Source: Obelidium mucronatum (taxonomy: Eukaryota > Chytridiomycota > Chytridiomycetes > Chytridiales > Chytriomycetaceae). From it: a stretch of 64,000 bases of DNA. The notes under the pieces were generated by a model, which worked only from the letters and a program-made list of their open reading frames with translations, was not told the DNA's origin and did not search any database. Shown one piece after another: positions 12,022-23,349 of the stretch. The translations under genes and the position numbers were made by a program. The stretch lies in assembly GCA_025765595.1 (NCBI GenBank), contig JAIVFH010000036.1:248001-312000 (forward strand), given 5' to 3'. How positions within the stretch are numbered: position 1 is the stretch's first letter; every line of letters begins with the position of its first letter.

Positions 12022-12077
12022 TGATGGAAAAAGAAAAGAAGAAAAAAAAATGTCTTATTGTTACTGAAAAGAAACTT

Positions 12078-12750
12078 TTAAACAGACCGCAACTGGCTTT
12101 CCGCCTCTCCGATTGCCTGCAAACTACCTCCAAGCCCTGCCTGCGCCGGTGTTGCAAGTCCGGGGGCTTTTCCGTCATTAACTGATCCCGATATTCTAGC
12201 TGTTGCCGCTACTGCTCCTAGTGCAGCTCCCGTGTTTTGAGTACTTGCCGTTCTCGCCAAACCGGCGCCCATTACACTCTGGCTTCTTCCTGTTCTTACT
12301 CCTTGCACACTGTTGACTCCAACAGCAGTTCCACTAGCCACAGCGGAATCCTTAACCGAGCTGCTGTAGTTAGCGCTACTACCTCCTTTCTTGCTGCCTC
12401 CTTTCTTTGATGTCAAATTTTCAATGGAGTTCCCCTTTGTGCTACCCTTTCTTTTCCCTCCCAATTGACTGGAAATTCCACTTTGACTACCTCCGCTGCC
12501 TGGAACTAATGCGGCATGTTTACCACGCCAAGCTGAATGAACCCATCGAAAACCATGTAAAGCTGCTGGTAGGATCAAAACAAAAGTCACAGCTCCCCCG
12601 ATATTCTGATCGTATTCCAATGTACTCAAATTCATAGCCATCAAAATCAACCAGCACAAAACAATTTCTCGATTCATGTAGGCTTCGATACCATAAAGAT
12701 ATGGCTGGATATAGATTCTTTGGAAGCTACAATTGATTGGGGGTTTAAAA

Positions 12751-12795
<45 letters not shown>

Positions 12796-15608
12796 GGAAA
12801 ATAAATTTTGAAGACGTCCCCACAACTTACCACAAAACCGCAAGAATACAAACATAAACAAAACCAATACCCAAAACTTTTCCGTTTAGTAGTTTGAACA
12901 GGAGCACAAGGGCACCCTTTTCCCAAATCAGCACTGGTCCCATGAAAAAGTAGGAGCGACGATAATCCGAATACAACGTCATATTCAACTCATCAAGAAC
13001 AGTCAAATTCTCTTCATCTTCATCATACTTGAGCTTATCTGCCTTGTTAATTCGGTAGAGCTGCCACGCGATAAACCCAGGATAGACACACAACAAAATA
13101 ATCAAAACAAAAATGGCGAAAATAGCGGCTGGCAAATGATATCCTTGAAAGCAAACAACGTCGGGAGCTTGAAAATCCACGACTCGTCCCATCACAGTTC
13201 GACAATCCAAAATTGCCAGACAGGCTTCAACAAGCGGCATCAGAACAAATGTGATTATAATTTGAAAGATTCGGATGAATATGACTTTGACGGAAATGTG
13301 TTTAGAATGTACTGGAAGGTAGACAATGAGTTTCTCCATTAATTGGGGGTAGTGTTGCTTCAGGAGTTTGGCAATGTTGTAGAGAATGGCCGCGTCAATA
13401 AAAAACAGACACGGGAGCACGAAACGAAAGAGTTGCTTGGCTACACCGGATAAAGGTGCTGGGCAGGTTGCAGTCATTCCATCTAAATCCAAACTAGCTA
13501 AAGCAAGGAACTTCTCCAGATTCTGCATTCCATTGAAATTGGTGATTTCAATTCCAAAAATAAGGTGTACGACTTGAAAGTAAAAGAGAAGTAGTTCGAC
13601 GGTGGGGGTTTCGTGTTGTGGGACAAAGAGCAAGAGGAATGTGGCAAGAAAAGACCCAAGTACAATCACGGCCACTGTTCCACTATAACTATCACAATTC
13701 ATACATGTATGTCTCCACATGTACTTGGTAGTATCTACACATTTTGTACAGAGTGTTCCGGTGAAGCCTTCAGCACAAGGTGTTTCAGGCTTACAGCTGG
13801 ACCCTAAATTCAGACCCGCAAATTAAATTCCTCTTGAAAAAATGAGGAGGATAAGATTAAACTTTAACTCACGGTCACAACATGTTGCAGCATATGGACA
13901 TGAGTAAATATCAGGTTCCGTTTGATTAAACCTCCAGTCCTTTGGACTAATCCAATGATCATGTTTGACATCAACTAAAAGAGGCACACAATCAGTGTCC
14001 AGAAAAATACTTTGTGGTTCAGTAATTCAAATCACCTTCACTTCCACCAGGACACACAGCACCCGATGGACAAGGACTGCAAGTTTTATCTGACACTTCC
14101 CAATCATATGTCGATGGAGGACAAGTCAAGCAAATTGGAATTCCACTCGAAATGTAGAACCCTTGACCAACTGGACAAGTTGCTATAAACGAAGGGAAAA
14201 AAAATCACACAGAAGTGCAAAAAAATAAGAGTGGTGAGATAAGTGAAAACACCTCAAAGAGTTCTTGGACATACAGATAACTTGTGGTGGGGGCGGAATC
14301 CAAGTTTTCCATGTATCCACAGTCCGGTACATCCAATCACATACTGCTTGATCATAGGTCCAGTTGTTTACCATCATGTTTTTGAGCAACAAATTGATTT
14401 CAGCTTCGGCAATTGAGATCAAATTCAACAGTTTCACAACATCCGGAAAGTCATTTCCAAAACTCATTGGTGTTGCCTTTTAAAAAGAAAAAGGTTAAGT
14501 ATTCAAAGACGCAAAAAAAAAAGAAGGATCAGTTATCCGAGTCGTTACAATATTTCTAACCTTTGTTATGATTGTAGTTGACTCGTCAGCTTGTCGTGGA
14601 TTATTGACTGGGTCAAGAAGCCACTTTTGAATCAGGCCACCATCAGAATCAGGGAACATGAGACGTGTCACATTACGTCTGAAAACAAACAAAATCCCTT
14701 GTGAATATAACTTCCCTCCCAAAAGATTTTAACGACAAGAGTAAAAAAATCACGACTTACGTTGCAACAAATGTTGATGGTTTCTAAAAGTTGTTTTCAT
14801 CACACAAGAAAGAAGAAATGAGAAGAAATATTTATAACAAAAAATATACACCCCCCCTTACCCAGTTGTAAAAAACAAAAGCGGTTCCATTATTCAAAGC
14901 TTGGTCCACTAAATCGTTGAAAACGGTTCCACCCAGCCAGGATATTGTTGCATTGATTTTCAACCCATCAATCAGACGTTCATAGACATACTGACTCCTA
15001 TTCTCAAAAAAATGGATTTAACAAACCCAAAATATTCCAATAAAAAAAAAGAAAAAAAAAAAAAGAATACCCACCAAGACGGATCAATATGCCACATGCT
15101 AATAAACCGAGAATCTGTTGCAGGAGTCCACCAATCCGGATGATAAGTATTATTCAAACACCCTCTCGCAATGCCAGTACAAATCGGTGTCCCATCATCA
15201 TTATTCACCACCGGTTTCCAACTCTTTCCCCAAACAATCTCTCCCGCTGCCGGGTTCTGGAAAAACCGCCAAAAGTCAAACGCAAGTGTTGGGTGCTTAT
15301 CTGCCAGCCACGATGGGATATACATGCCAGAACGCCCTTGATACCCAACACTCCCATGATCAAACCAAACAACGGGGATTCCCGTGGACCACATTTCCAT
15401 TACAACGTCGGTGACCCCGGCTTGTAGGCGGGGTCCAAGGACGTTGTCGTATCCGCCAGTGTATTCCATGTATCGGACGTTGAATCCCATAATTTCGGAC
15501 GCGAGGCGGTAGAATACGTTTGTGGCTAGTCGGGCTGAATCCCATGCGTCTTGTTCTAGCCTGATTCGACGAAATGTTTTCTAATTACGTGATGTGTGTT
15601 TGTGTGTT

Positions 15609-15707
<99 letters not shown>

Positions 15708-16167
15708 AGGCCGAGGATGGAGAATTCAGAGACACGAGAGGTTCAAAGGAGGAAGTGTTTTTTTTTTGTTGACGTGATTGCAAATGTTTATATATGTGTG
15801 TGTTTGTTTGTATTTTTATAGTTTAATGTGAGTGGCGGTGATAGTATGTTTGGTATTGATAACTAACCGTGTAGTTTCCAAAATTTTCCCATCCAAATCG
15901 CGACCCATTCCAGCATTTAGGAAACGCCATATTATCAGAGACCAAATCTGCCATCAGGGAAGAATACATTGTGAGATTGTTCATGTCCGGATCATTTGCT
16001 GTTGTCGTGATTGACGAGGCGTCGTGGTTGAACGTAGGGTTGTTGCTGTACTGTGTCAATTTTGGGTCCTTTGGACGTTCGAGAAAGCTTCGCCGAGCTA
16101 GCATTGGATGTTGATCGGTGAGGAGGGCACTCCATGACAGGAGGGCGAGGATCTCAAACAGTATCAT
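12078..16167 (-). CDS. Putative receptor: signal peptide, periplasmic-binding-protein-like domain, Cys-rich stalk, multi-pass membrane region
   Basis: Seen: the ATG at 16167 starts a hydrophobic leader (MILFEILALLSWSALL). The extracellular part (exons between about 15,590 and 14,180) contains DAWDSARLATNVFYRLASEI, GVTDVVMEMW, YIPSWLADKHP and ATISWLGG, in the style of glycine-betaine (OpuAC) solute-binding proteins. A Cys-rich stretch follows (CLTCPPSTYDWEV, CSPCPSGAVCPGG, CEGFTGTLCTKC-like), then about seven hydrophobic segments, and a Ser/Gly-rich basic tail ending at 12078. At least ten exons were followed; the exon-exon frame at 15868/15588 works only with acceptor ATTAG at about 15,589. 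Inference: a chytrid-type chemoreceptor or class-C-GPCR-like protein sensing a small osmolyte or amino compound. Known named family not assigned. One intron carries a (CA)n microsatellite. Confidence 0.72.
15612..15706. repeat. (GT)n dinucleotide microsatellite in an intron
   Basis: About 95 nt of nearly pure GT on the plus strand, which reads as CA in the sense of the receptor gene. It lies in the intron between about 15,589 and 15,868. The Val/Cys and His/Thr ORFs that cross it are artefacts. Confidence 0.97.
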
Positions 16168-16367
16168 TCGTGGTTGTTTTCGCACCAAAAAAACCTGACA
16201 ATTCTCGCTTGTCAACTCGAAATTTTGTTATTACAAACACACTCACACACAGACACACACACACGCACAACAAGTTTAAAATACTCAAGTAGCAATACAA
16301 AATCTCCACTAAAGTCACACCCTTCAACATAAAAAAAAAAAAAACTCTTAAATTTTTTTTCCAATAA

Positions 16368-17188
16368 TCAGCGCTTGGGACACTCAAATTCCCCGTGTGA
16401 AAAAGAATCACACTTGATACATGCATGGCGATACCAGCACTTGTGTCCATGAGGGCAAGATCCCTTCTCATTGAACGCAAAACAAGGATTCATCCTTTCT
16501 CCAGGTGCAGGTCCAGGTGGCTGGCCAGATACAGCACCGCGATCGCGATATTGCCGTCTTTCGTCTTCTTCATAGCTAGCTACAGAACCTCTTTCGTTGG
16601 ATCGATCGCTACGTCTAACCCCACCGGCAGGCGATTCCGGTTTTCCCCCATCATCATCTCTCCTTTTACTATACCGACCCCCGCCACCACCGCCACTACT
16701 ACTGCTGGGTACTTCGCGTCTATTTTCATCCTCATTCCTGGATCTCTTTGATTCCCCACCTAAACTTCTTTCATCATATCTGTCATCAGTTGCTCTCCAA
16801 GAAGAGCCAGAACCGCCCATATCTTCATCTCGCACCCGCTTCGACCGATACTCGTCTGGATGATCCCTTCGTTCCCATCGCGGCGGGTCATCGTCTCTGC
16901 TACTGCTATACCTAGAAACCGATGATGATTTCCCCCCGGAATCACGAGCTAATGATGACGAGGAGGTTGGCGGTAGTGATTGTACAGGTCCTCCGTTGCT
17001 GCTATACCGCGAGTTGTATGGTTCGTGGCGAACGACAATTACTTTGGATTTGAATAGCCCATAGATTCGGTTTATCGTTGGATTCGAATGGAAAGAAATA
17101 ACGTTCAGGGGGCATTCAAATGTCGTGTGTTTGTCTTGGCAGCGAAGACATCGATGGGTGCGACCTGTTGTTTGAGTGTTAAAATACG

Positions 17189-17220
<32 letters not shown>

Positions 17221-18294
17221 AAGGAGGAATAGATGGATCGACGATTGATGAAAAAAAAAAGAAAACACCACATTTCTGATTGCATGCGACGATCAATGAA
17301 ATATAAAAAGGAAACCACCTTCGGCGGTAGGCGGTGGTAAAACACTTAACGGCATTGATCAGTTTGACAAAAACTCATTGCATTCCAATTATTGCATATA
17401 TCCTTCATATCATTTCGAGCGTCTTCACTAATTTCAGGACACTTATTTATGGGATGATCACCCAAACAGAATAGACAAATATTGATTCGAGAACATTTAC
17501 TGATATCGCATTCGTTCTTGTTGTAGTAGACGCAGATGCAACCTTTTTGGTCACAATTGAGAAAGATGTGAGAAGACGAGCGACAGTAAAGGCATGTGTG
17601 TGGCCCTCGAGGACAATTAGGAGTTGAGCAATTGTGCTTGTTGAATTCGACACAAGGTATTGAAGAAACACTATCTTGAGGGTGTGATTGTTGCTGTTGT
17701 TGTTGTGGTTGTTGTTGGTGGTGAGACTGAGAATGATGATGATGGTGATGATGGTCACGGTGTTGTTGTTGCTGTTGCTGTGCGTGAGGAGGCGCAGGCG
17801 ATCCATTACTACTGGCATGATGCCGGCTGATGCTGATGCTGCTGCTGGATTCGCCCACGAGATCCCCTTGTGGAGTGATTTTAGCCAATATGCTTCTGAT
17901 ATTGTCCATTTCCCGCTGAGTTTCGGTACTTCGTTCCCGCATGAAATCGGCCATGCTTTCGATTGCCATCCGCTCTGCCTCTTTCTGCGAATTGTTTTTT
18001 TTATTTAGTTTTAGTTTTACTTTAATTTAGTTTGAGTTGGGCGATCACCTGGATCAGCAGGCGCTGGGCCTTGTCCAGGCGGCGCGTGAGTTCCATGACG
18101 TCTTCGTCGAGCAGCACCGAGTCTTCGCGCAGCAGCGGCACTTTGCGCTCGTAGTTTGCGCACACGTCGAGCTCGGTCTGCAGGCGGCCGCTGAGCGTCG
18201 CCAGCTGCGCATTCAGCGCGGCGGCGGCGGCGGCGTCGCTGTGCGTCGATGGCTGCGGCTGCGGCGGCGGCGGCGGCGGCGCGGCGGGCGGCAT
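16368..18294 (-). CDS. Protein with coiled-coil N-terminus and four CCCH/CCHC-like zinc-binding units
   Basis: Seen: ATG at 18294 opens an Ala/Pro-rich, GC-rich start, then a helical heptad-like region (LNAQLATLSGRLQTELD, LTRRLDKAQRLLIQ). A His/Gln-rich linker follows, then repeated Cys/His units. Each unit pairs a Cys-x3-Asn-x(3-4)-Cys cluster with a Cys-x2-Cys-x4-His-x4-Cys knuckle: CVEFNKHNC with CLYCRSSSHIFLNC, CVYYNKNEC with CLFCLGDHPINKC, a third across the intron ending CLRCQDKHTTFEC, and CFAFNEKGSC with CIKCDSFSHGEFEC at the very C-terminus. Between units three and four is an RS/Asp-rich region (RYSSSRDDDPPRW). Known: CCCH and CCHC units bind RNA. Inference: an RNA-binding protein; no named orthologue recognised. 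Introns near 18,050-17,982, 17,341-17,160 keep the frame; the latter contains poly-A on plus, poly-T in the sense strand. Confidence 0.75.
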
Positions 18295-18404
18295 TTGTGC
18301 GGAAATAAAAGTAAAATAAAAGAAGAAGAAAAAAAGAAAATCTCTTTGTTTGTTTGAACTGAAAACAAAAAACAAAAAACTAAAAACTAAAAACTAAAAA
18401 CAAA

Positions 18405-20431
18405 ATGGACGCCGCGAAGCCGCAACAGTGTCCCGATCTGCCGCTGCAGATCGTCAACCCGCCGCCGCCGCAGACCCACTGCGAACGCTCGCTGGCGCCG
18501 TCGTCCGCAGTGCGCCACAAGGACAAGGACGCCCACGACACGCGCGCCGCAAACTACACAACTGTGTCCAGCGGCCCCACACACGACCCGCGCTTCTTCT
18601 ACTCGACAACTTACTCAACCACACACAAGGAATACTCAAACGCCAAGCTGCAAAACCCAATAAACGGAATACACGCGAAAGACCTGCACAACGCGAAACT
18701 CAAGCAACGCACCGGCTATTCAAAGAACTTGGCTGCCTTTGTCAATTACAACAAGAGCGTCGATGAAAACGCGGACTTCAAGTGCGTGCGATCTTGTTCT
18801 GTTTTTTTTTTTTTTTTTTTTTTTTTGTTAGTGACAACCAATCCCAGTATTCAAGACCCTTATTTAACGCGTACTTGTTCCGACTATTCACGTCCACCGC
18901 TTCTCAAAGATTATTTAGCAAGCCCCAAAGCTGGCATCACTGGCATTGTCGATTCAGGTTTCACAAGGCGTCCCTTGTTTAATGTTACTCAAGATGGCAG
19001 CTCGAAAGTATGTAGGCCAGCAGCCCCGCCAAAGGCGGATCTCTGCCGTCTGAAGGCGGGTCTCTGCCGCCGAAGGCGGTTTATTCTTTTTTTTTTGTTT
19101 CAAAGTCTACCGCTGAAAGCAGTCTATCTTTTTCCTACCGCCTATTCCTTCTTTTTTTTATGGTTCTCTCTTTCAAGTTTTACTAACCACCCCCTCCTCC
19201 AATCAAAATACCGTAGTTCAACAAGGACAAGGAGACTTTAATGAAGGCCTGTTTCACGGATGGGAAACTCAAATTTAAGGAAACTCATGTCAACAAGAGA
19301 TTTATTCTGCCTTCAGCAACAGCATACATTAGCGATGAAGGAGAAATCAAGTCAATCGGCAATCCAGATGTTGTTACAGAGGCCGATAGATTTGCGGTAT
19401 GAATTTAGAGATCGTGAGAGAAAATCACATGGCTTACTCGGTTTACACACAACATATTAAAAGCCCGATCCAAGACGACCCCCAAAACCCAGCTCCAAGC
19501 CGTGGGAATGTCCTAACCCAGACATGATTCGTCCAGATGGATACACTCGCTCCACTCGTGCTAAAGACCCTCTTCAAACAGATTATGAAGGAATGCCAGA
19601 AATTCAACCTCGTTTGCTTCAAGGAAAAGTTCTTGAAAAAGTGAAGCATTCAGATCTTGCTGAATGGGTTCATCGGAATGATCCGAAAGCTGACTATAGC
19701 TTCTCAAAGTAAGTTGATTTGTTTGATGTTGATTGATTTCTTTCATTTGTTGCACAAAACTTGCTCATTCATTCACTCTCTTACTCGCTCGCTTACTCGT
19801 CGTGTTTTCTTTCTGACGCTCACTTATGTACTCCCTCACTCACTTAACTACCTTCTCCCTCACTTTACTCACTGACTTACAAAACTCACTCATTCATTCA
19901 CTATACAAAAAGAGTGGTTCATCCTCCAATGGATTTAATGGCAAGCATCAAATCGATCAAGGAACATCCAACAAGAATTGGTTTAAAAGAACCTACGGGA
20001 GGCGTTCAAAACAACGACAAGTTCATTTTCTTGCCCGAACCCAACCCTGCAGAACGATTCCTCACTGAGACAACGACAAGGTTATTTTTATTTATTTATT
20101 GGCAATGGAATTAATCTTTCCTGCGTAACGCGTTCCATAGATTTCAATACCCAGCGCTCAAGTCACCAAATGATCCCAAGTGCAATACCCTTGTCAAGTC
20201 AGGGTTCTCTGATGGCAATCGATACAAGTACGTCAATAAGGCACCAACTGACGAACAAATCGTGAGCATGAATATTTCTTGTGTTCCCAAAATATTCCTT
20301 TTCCTCACATTTCCCTGTAGTTTTCGCGAATGCACCCAACAGTTGCAAAATACAATTGGCTTAACGAGCGCGGCCTCCACACGGCAATTCCAAACAAGAC
20401 TCATTTGGGCTACAAACTTGTTGTCGAATAG
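18405..20431 (+). CDS. SAXO4/PPP1R32-like axonemal microtubule-associated protein
   Basis: Seen: the N-terminal part has SSGPTHDPRFFYSTTYSTTHKEY, then RTGYSKNLAAFV. Middle exons carry DYLASPKAGITGIVDSGFTRR. The C-terminal part has KEPTGGVQNNDKFIF and RFLTETTTRF, ending in MHPTVAKYNWLNERG. From memory of the family, human PPP1R32 (SAXO4) has the same landmarks in the same order: SSG-x3-DP-x-FY-x-T-x-Y, GTGY-x-SN, GKKEPTGF-x-NN, and a LHP ending. Six introns were stitched in frame; the first has a 25-T run. Known: SAXO4 is associated with axonemal doublet microtubules. Inference: a flagellar protein of the zoospore. It is divergent from the zinc-finger gene at 110 bp. Confidence is limited by the weak conservation of this family. 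Confidence 0.68.
19024..19080. repeat. Tandem GC-rich hairpin units inside an intron
   Basis: Three units of about 22 nt each contain a CCGCC-(A/G/T)AAGGCGG-type palindrome: 19025-19038, about 19045-19059 and 19067-19079. A decayed fourth copy (CCGCTGAAAGCAG) lies near 19,110. A similar word, CCACCTTCGGCGG, lies at about 17,315 in an intron of the neighbouring gene. Such GC clusters stand out in otherwise AT-rich introns. Confidence 0.8.
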
Positions 20432-20582
20432 GGGACTTCACCCATTACATCAGCATCTTCATTTTTTATTTATTTTTTTTAACTCATTGCAATAAGAACA
20501 ACATAACACACACACCCCAATTTTCTTTTTCATACATTGCATTCTTTTTCTTTTTCTTTTTTTGGCTCCCCTCACTTCGTCC

Positions 20583-21706
20583 TCAGAGCTCTCTCTCCAA
20601 ATGAACCAAGTAATCAGCCAAATCTCTGACTTGCTGCAACCCTGGTCCAAACGATGCAGTTGTTGGGTCACCCTTGAACTTGTCGCCCTTGACAATCACG
20701 ATACAATCTCCATCCACTTGCACGCTTTCGACGCGCATGAGATCCGCAAGAGATCCATCTTGGACAGCAATCAAAACACGTTCCTGGAATATTTTTTTTT
20801 TGTTAAATACGTGGATGCAAGAATACAAAAAAAAAAAAAAAAATTTGGAAACAAAAAAAGGGACGCAACTTGAGACCACGACACCATAGCCTTAAGCGCA
20901 TCGATTTTAATGCTCGTATAACCCAAAGCCGTCAAAACAAGAACACGCGACGTGATTGAATCCACAAGCGCATCCAAAATCACAGGAGAAATACAGCCAG
21001 AAAACGCGCGTGGTTGAGTCTGATTGTTTTGGGCGGCAGCAAGAATGTCCTGGATCGAACTGTTTGGGGAAGGAAGGAGAATGGCAAGTGTTGCTGGGGA
21101 TGGGGTCACAGAGACGGCGATGGTGGGGAGAACGGGAAGGGTTTTTGCTTCAGTGAGGAGATTGATTGCTTTGGCTGGATTTTGCATGTACAGAGCGGCT
21201 GCAACCTGAAAGTAGACCAAAAAAGTCAATTTAATAAAAACGTAGTCCGCAAAGTAGTTTTGTGGTTGTGTCGGTGGAAGCAAAAACTCAATCATAGCAA
21301 AAAAAAAAAAAAAAAAAAACAACAGCCGTACTTCGCATAATAGATTGAGTTCAAAGGACAGTGATACATGGCGTGGGACTCTCCTCACAAGCAGTCTTGC
21401 AGCCACGAGATCATTGGTGAGCAGATGAGAAGCAAGCAGGAGAGAGTACACGCGGGCATCGTTTCCAACAAACACTGAATCTATCACGGGATGCGGTTGA
21501 TTGGAAGCGAGGGTCAACGGGTGGTTGGGAAGAGGTGTCGAAATAAACTCTGTTGTTTCTGCCTCCTAAAAACAAGTGTTAACCAAGGTCAGGCGATAGA
21601 TCACCCGTTGCACTCGCTTTGGCATTCTTACAGAAAGATGGGTTTCGAGGGCGGACCATGATTTAGTTGCAATTAGTTGCTCCGTGATGCGAAAGAGGTT
21701 ATCCAT
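20583..21706 (-). CDS. CSN8: COP9 signalosome subunit 8-like (CSN8/PSMD8/EIF3K domain)
   Basis: Seen: five exons. Starts MDNLFRITEQLIATKSW. The next exons encode a helical repeat with LLLASHLLTNDLVAARLLVRR, the hallmark helix pair of the CSN8/PSD8 domain. Then come AALYMQNPAKAINLLTEA and DALKAMVSWSQ leading into a winged-helix end. The C-terminus QVRDLADYLVHLEREL matches the known CSN8 ending, where a final helix with LTDYV-FLE is typical. Known: the COP9 signalosome removes NEDD8 from cullins; subunit 8 is the smallest PCI subunit. Length of about 290 aa is somewhat long because of a Ser/Pro-rich insert (VTPSPATLAILLPSPNSS). Two introns contain poly-A on the plus strand, again poly-T in the sense strand. 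It could instead be another small PCI protein. Confidence 0.62.
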
Positions 21707-22031
21707 TTCCTACAACTTTAAATACTATTTTTTCATCCAAAGTAATAAAGTGTTCGACCTATTCGAGAATTCCAGTTGCCAAGGTCCTGTCTTCAACTCT
21801 CTGAACAGCCCAAGATTATTTCAAGAAGTTGAGGTGAAAAGGATGAAATCTGTTGGAATCAGTGAATTGGGTAGTTGAGGTTTCAGAAATTCAGCAGCAG
21901 CGGCCAAAGAGATCTGTATATTTATAATATATATAATATATATTTTGAAAATAAATGGTTCTGCACGTCTCCCCGTTATTTCATTATTGTGTCCAGTTTT
22001 GTTTTTATTTTATTTAACAAAAAAGACAGAC
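21707..22031. other. Intergenic, shared 5' region of two divergent genes
   Basis: AT-rich 325 bp between the start of the CSN8-like gene and the start of the nuclease-like gene. It includes a TATAATATATATAATATATAT stretch (about 21,917-21,940) that could act as a TATA element for the plus-strand gene. No ORF of protein-like composition was seen. Confidence 0.45.
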
Positions 22032-23153
22032 ATGTCCGAACTCACACCATCGTTACCAGACGCTCATATCATCAGAACATATCCAAAAGACTATGCTGCT
22101 TCAGACACTGAATCAGAGAGAGAAGCACAATTTGAAGTGGACTCTGAGGACGAGGCGCAGCAATCTATTTCGACAAGACTCCAACAAAACCAGCAGTTTA
22201 TGGATCAGCAAATCATCCCACCTTCTGGAGAAAACTCTGCTTGGATACTGGAACCTCAGCCCTGGCAAACGTCCGAAGGCACCGACGTTGTTTTGATCAG
22301 AAAGCCAACTGCATCCAACTTGTCGCACAGGCTCCTCAACCCACACATTTACAGACACTTCAAAAATGCTGGAACTTTGGTCGACCTTGCGGTTCTTTTG
22401 TACACCCCTGACGACTGGGAAGAGCGATACAATCAAGTGGTTGCTGACGGCGACATACTTCGAGATTTGGATGATTTTCGAAGTCTTCCCGATGACACAG
22501 CAGAATCGACTATTCAATGGCAGTTTGGTGGGCTTGTATCAGCTATTGCCAGAGGTCTCCGTGTGCGTATTCGTCCCGATTCAGAAACTAAAATCATTGT
22601 GGGCGGCATTCTGGCGCGGTATCAATACGACATTCGCAGCAAGACTGATCCGCACTTTCTCAACGTTAGCGGGAAGAACTTGATTGCCTCGGAAGCCAAG
22701 ACAAATCGCACATTTGCTTCTGGTGAAATGTGGTATCACGGCCCAAGAGGCATTCAAGTATTGTCGGCTCTTTACGCGTTCAACTGTCCTACCTTCCTCT
22801 TCACCCAAAGGCAGTGGAAGCTGTTTGTTGAAAACAGTGACCGAAATAGTGTGTTGACATTCCCGTATGAAGACAAAGTCAACCATACACCTCATGTGAA
22901 TTCTAGTCTAGTTCAGCCAATGGGCACAACATTTCTCAAAGCTATTGTTATTTGCTTGTTGTCCCGACGAGACTCTTTGGAAGAATCTTTGAAATCCTTT
23001 ACGCTTCAAAAACCAATGCCATCCTATGTGTCGGGCTATGATGACAAAGGTCTGCCAATCTACACTATCGCTCGAGTGGTTTCACAGGAAGTGGTTGCCA
23101 GAATCGAAGATCAAATTTCTGCACAGGAAAAGAAGGAATACAAAAAGAACTAG
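22032..23153 (+). CDS. Hypothetical protein with a possible PD-(D/E)XK nuclease-like core
   Basis: Seen: single-exon ORF of 373 aa from MSELTPSLP. The N-terminus is acidic (DTESEREAQFEVDSEDEAQQ). The core contains YDIRSKTDPHFLN followed by LIASEAKTNRTF, which fits the spacing D-x(n)-E-x-K of PD-(D/E)XK nucleases. A helix and strand (GIQVLSALYAFNCPTFLFTQRQW) follow, as in restriction-endonuclease-like folds. It ends Lys-rich (EKKEYKKN). No orthologue is recognised. Known: many fungi, chytrids included, carry lineage-specific families with such a core. Inference: nuclease activity is only suggested by the motif. It lies next to an HNH-like gene transcribed in the same direction. No intron is present, in contrast with most neighbours. 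Confidence 0.55.
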   Translation: MSELTPSLPDAHIIRTYPKDYAASDTESEREAQFEVDSEDEAQQSISTRLQQNQQFMDQQIIPPSGENSAWILEPQPWQTSEGTDVVLIRKPTASNLSHRLLNPHIYRHFKNAGTLVDLAVLLYTPDDWEERYNQVVADGDILRDLDDFRSLPDDTAESTIQWQFGGLVSAIARGLRVRIRPDSETKIIVGGILARYQYDIRSKTDPHFLNVSGKNLIASEAKTNRTFASGEMWYHGPRGIQVLSALYAFNCPTFLFTQRQWKLFVENSDRNSVLTFPYEDKVNHTPHVNSSLVQPMGTTFLKAIVICLLSRRDSLEESLKSFTLQKPMPSYVSGYDDKGLPIYTIARVVSQEVVARIEDQISAQEKKEYKKN

Positions 23154-23349
23154 TGAGATGACTTTGGTTGAGTAAAAATTCCTTGGCAACACGAAAGAAT
23201 CTTGTTTGTATTTTTGAACATTTGCGAAAACTGAAACAGGTAAACGAGTTTCAAAAACAGTTGTTTCAGTTTGGTTCAAGAGTCTTTGGTATTTAAGGAG
23301 GTTCCCTTGAATTGTTTCTGAAACCATCATGATTTGAAACAGACCAGCA

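Noticed and set aside
15574..15821. ORFs of Val-Cys or His-Thr repeats
   Set aside because: Translations of the (GT)n microsatellite inside an intron.
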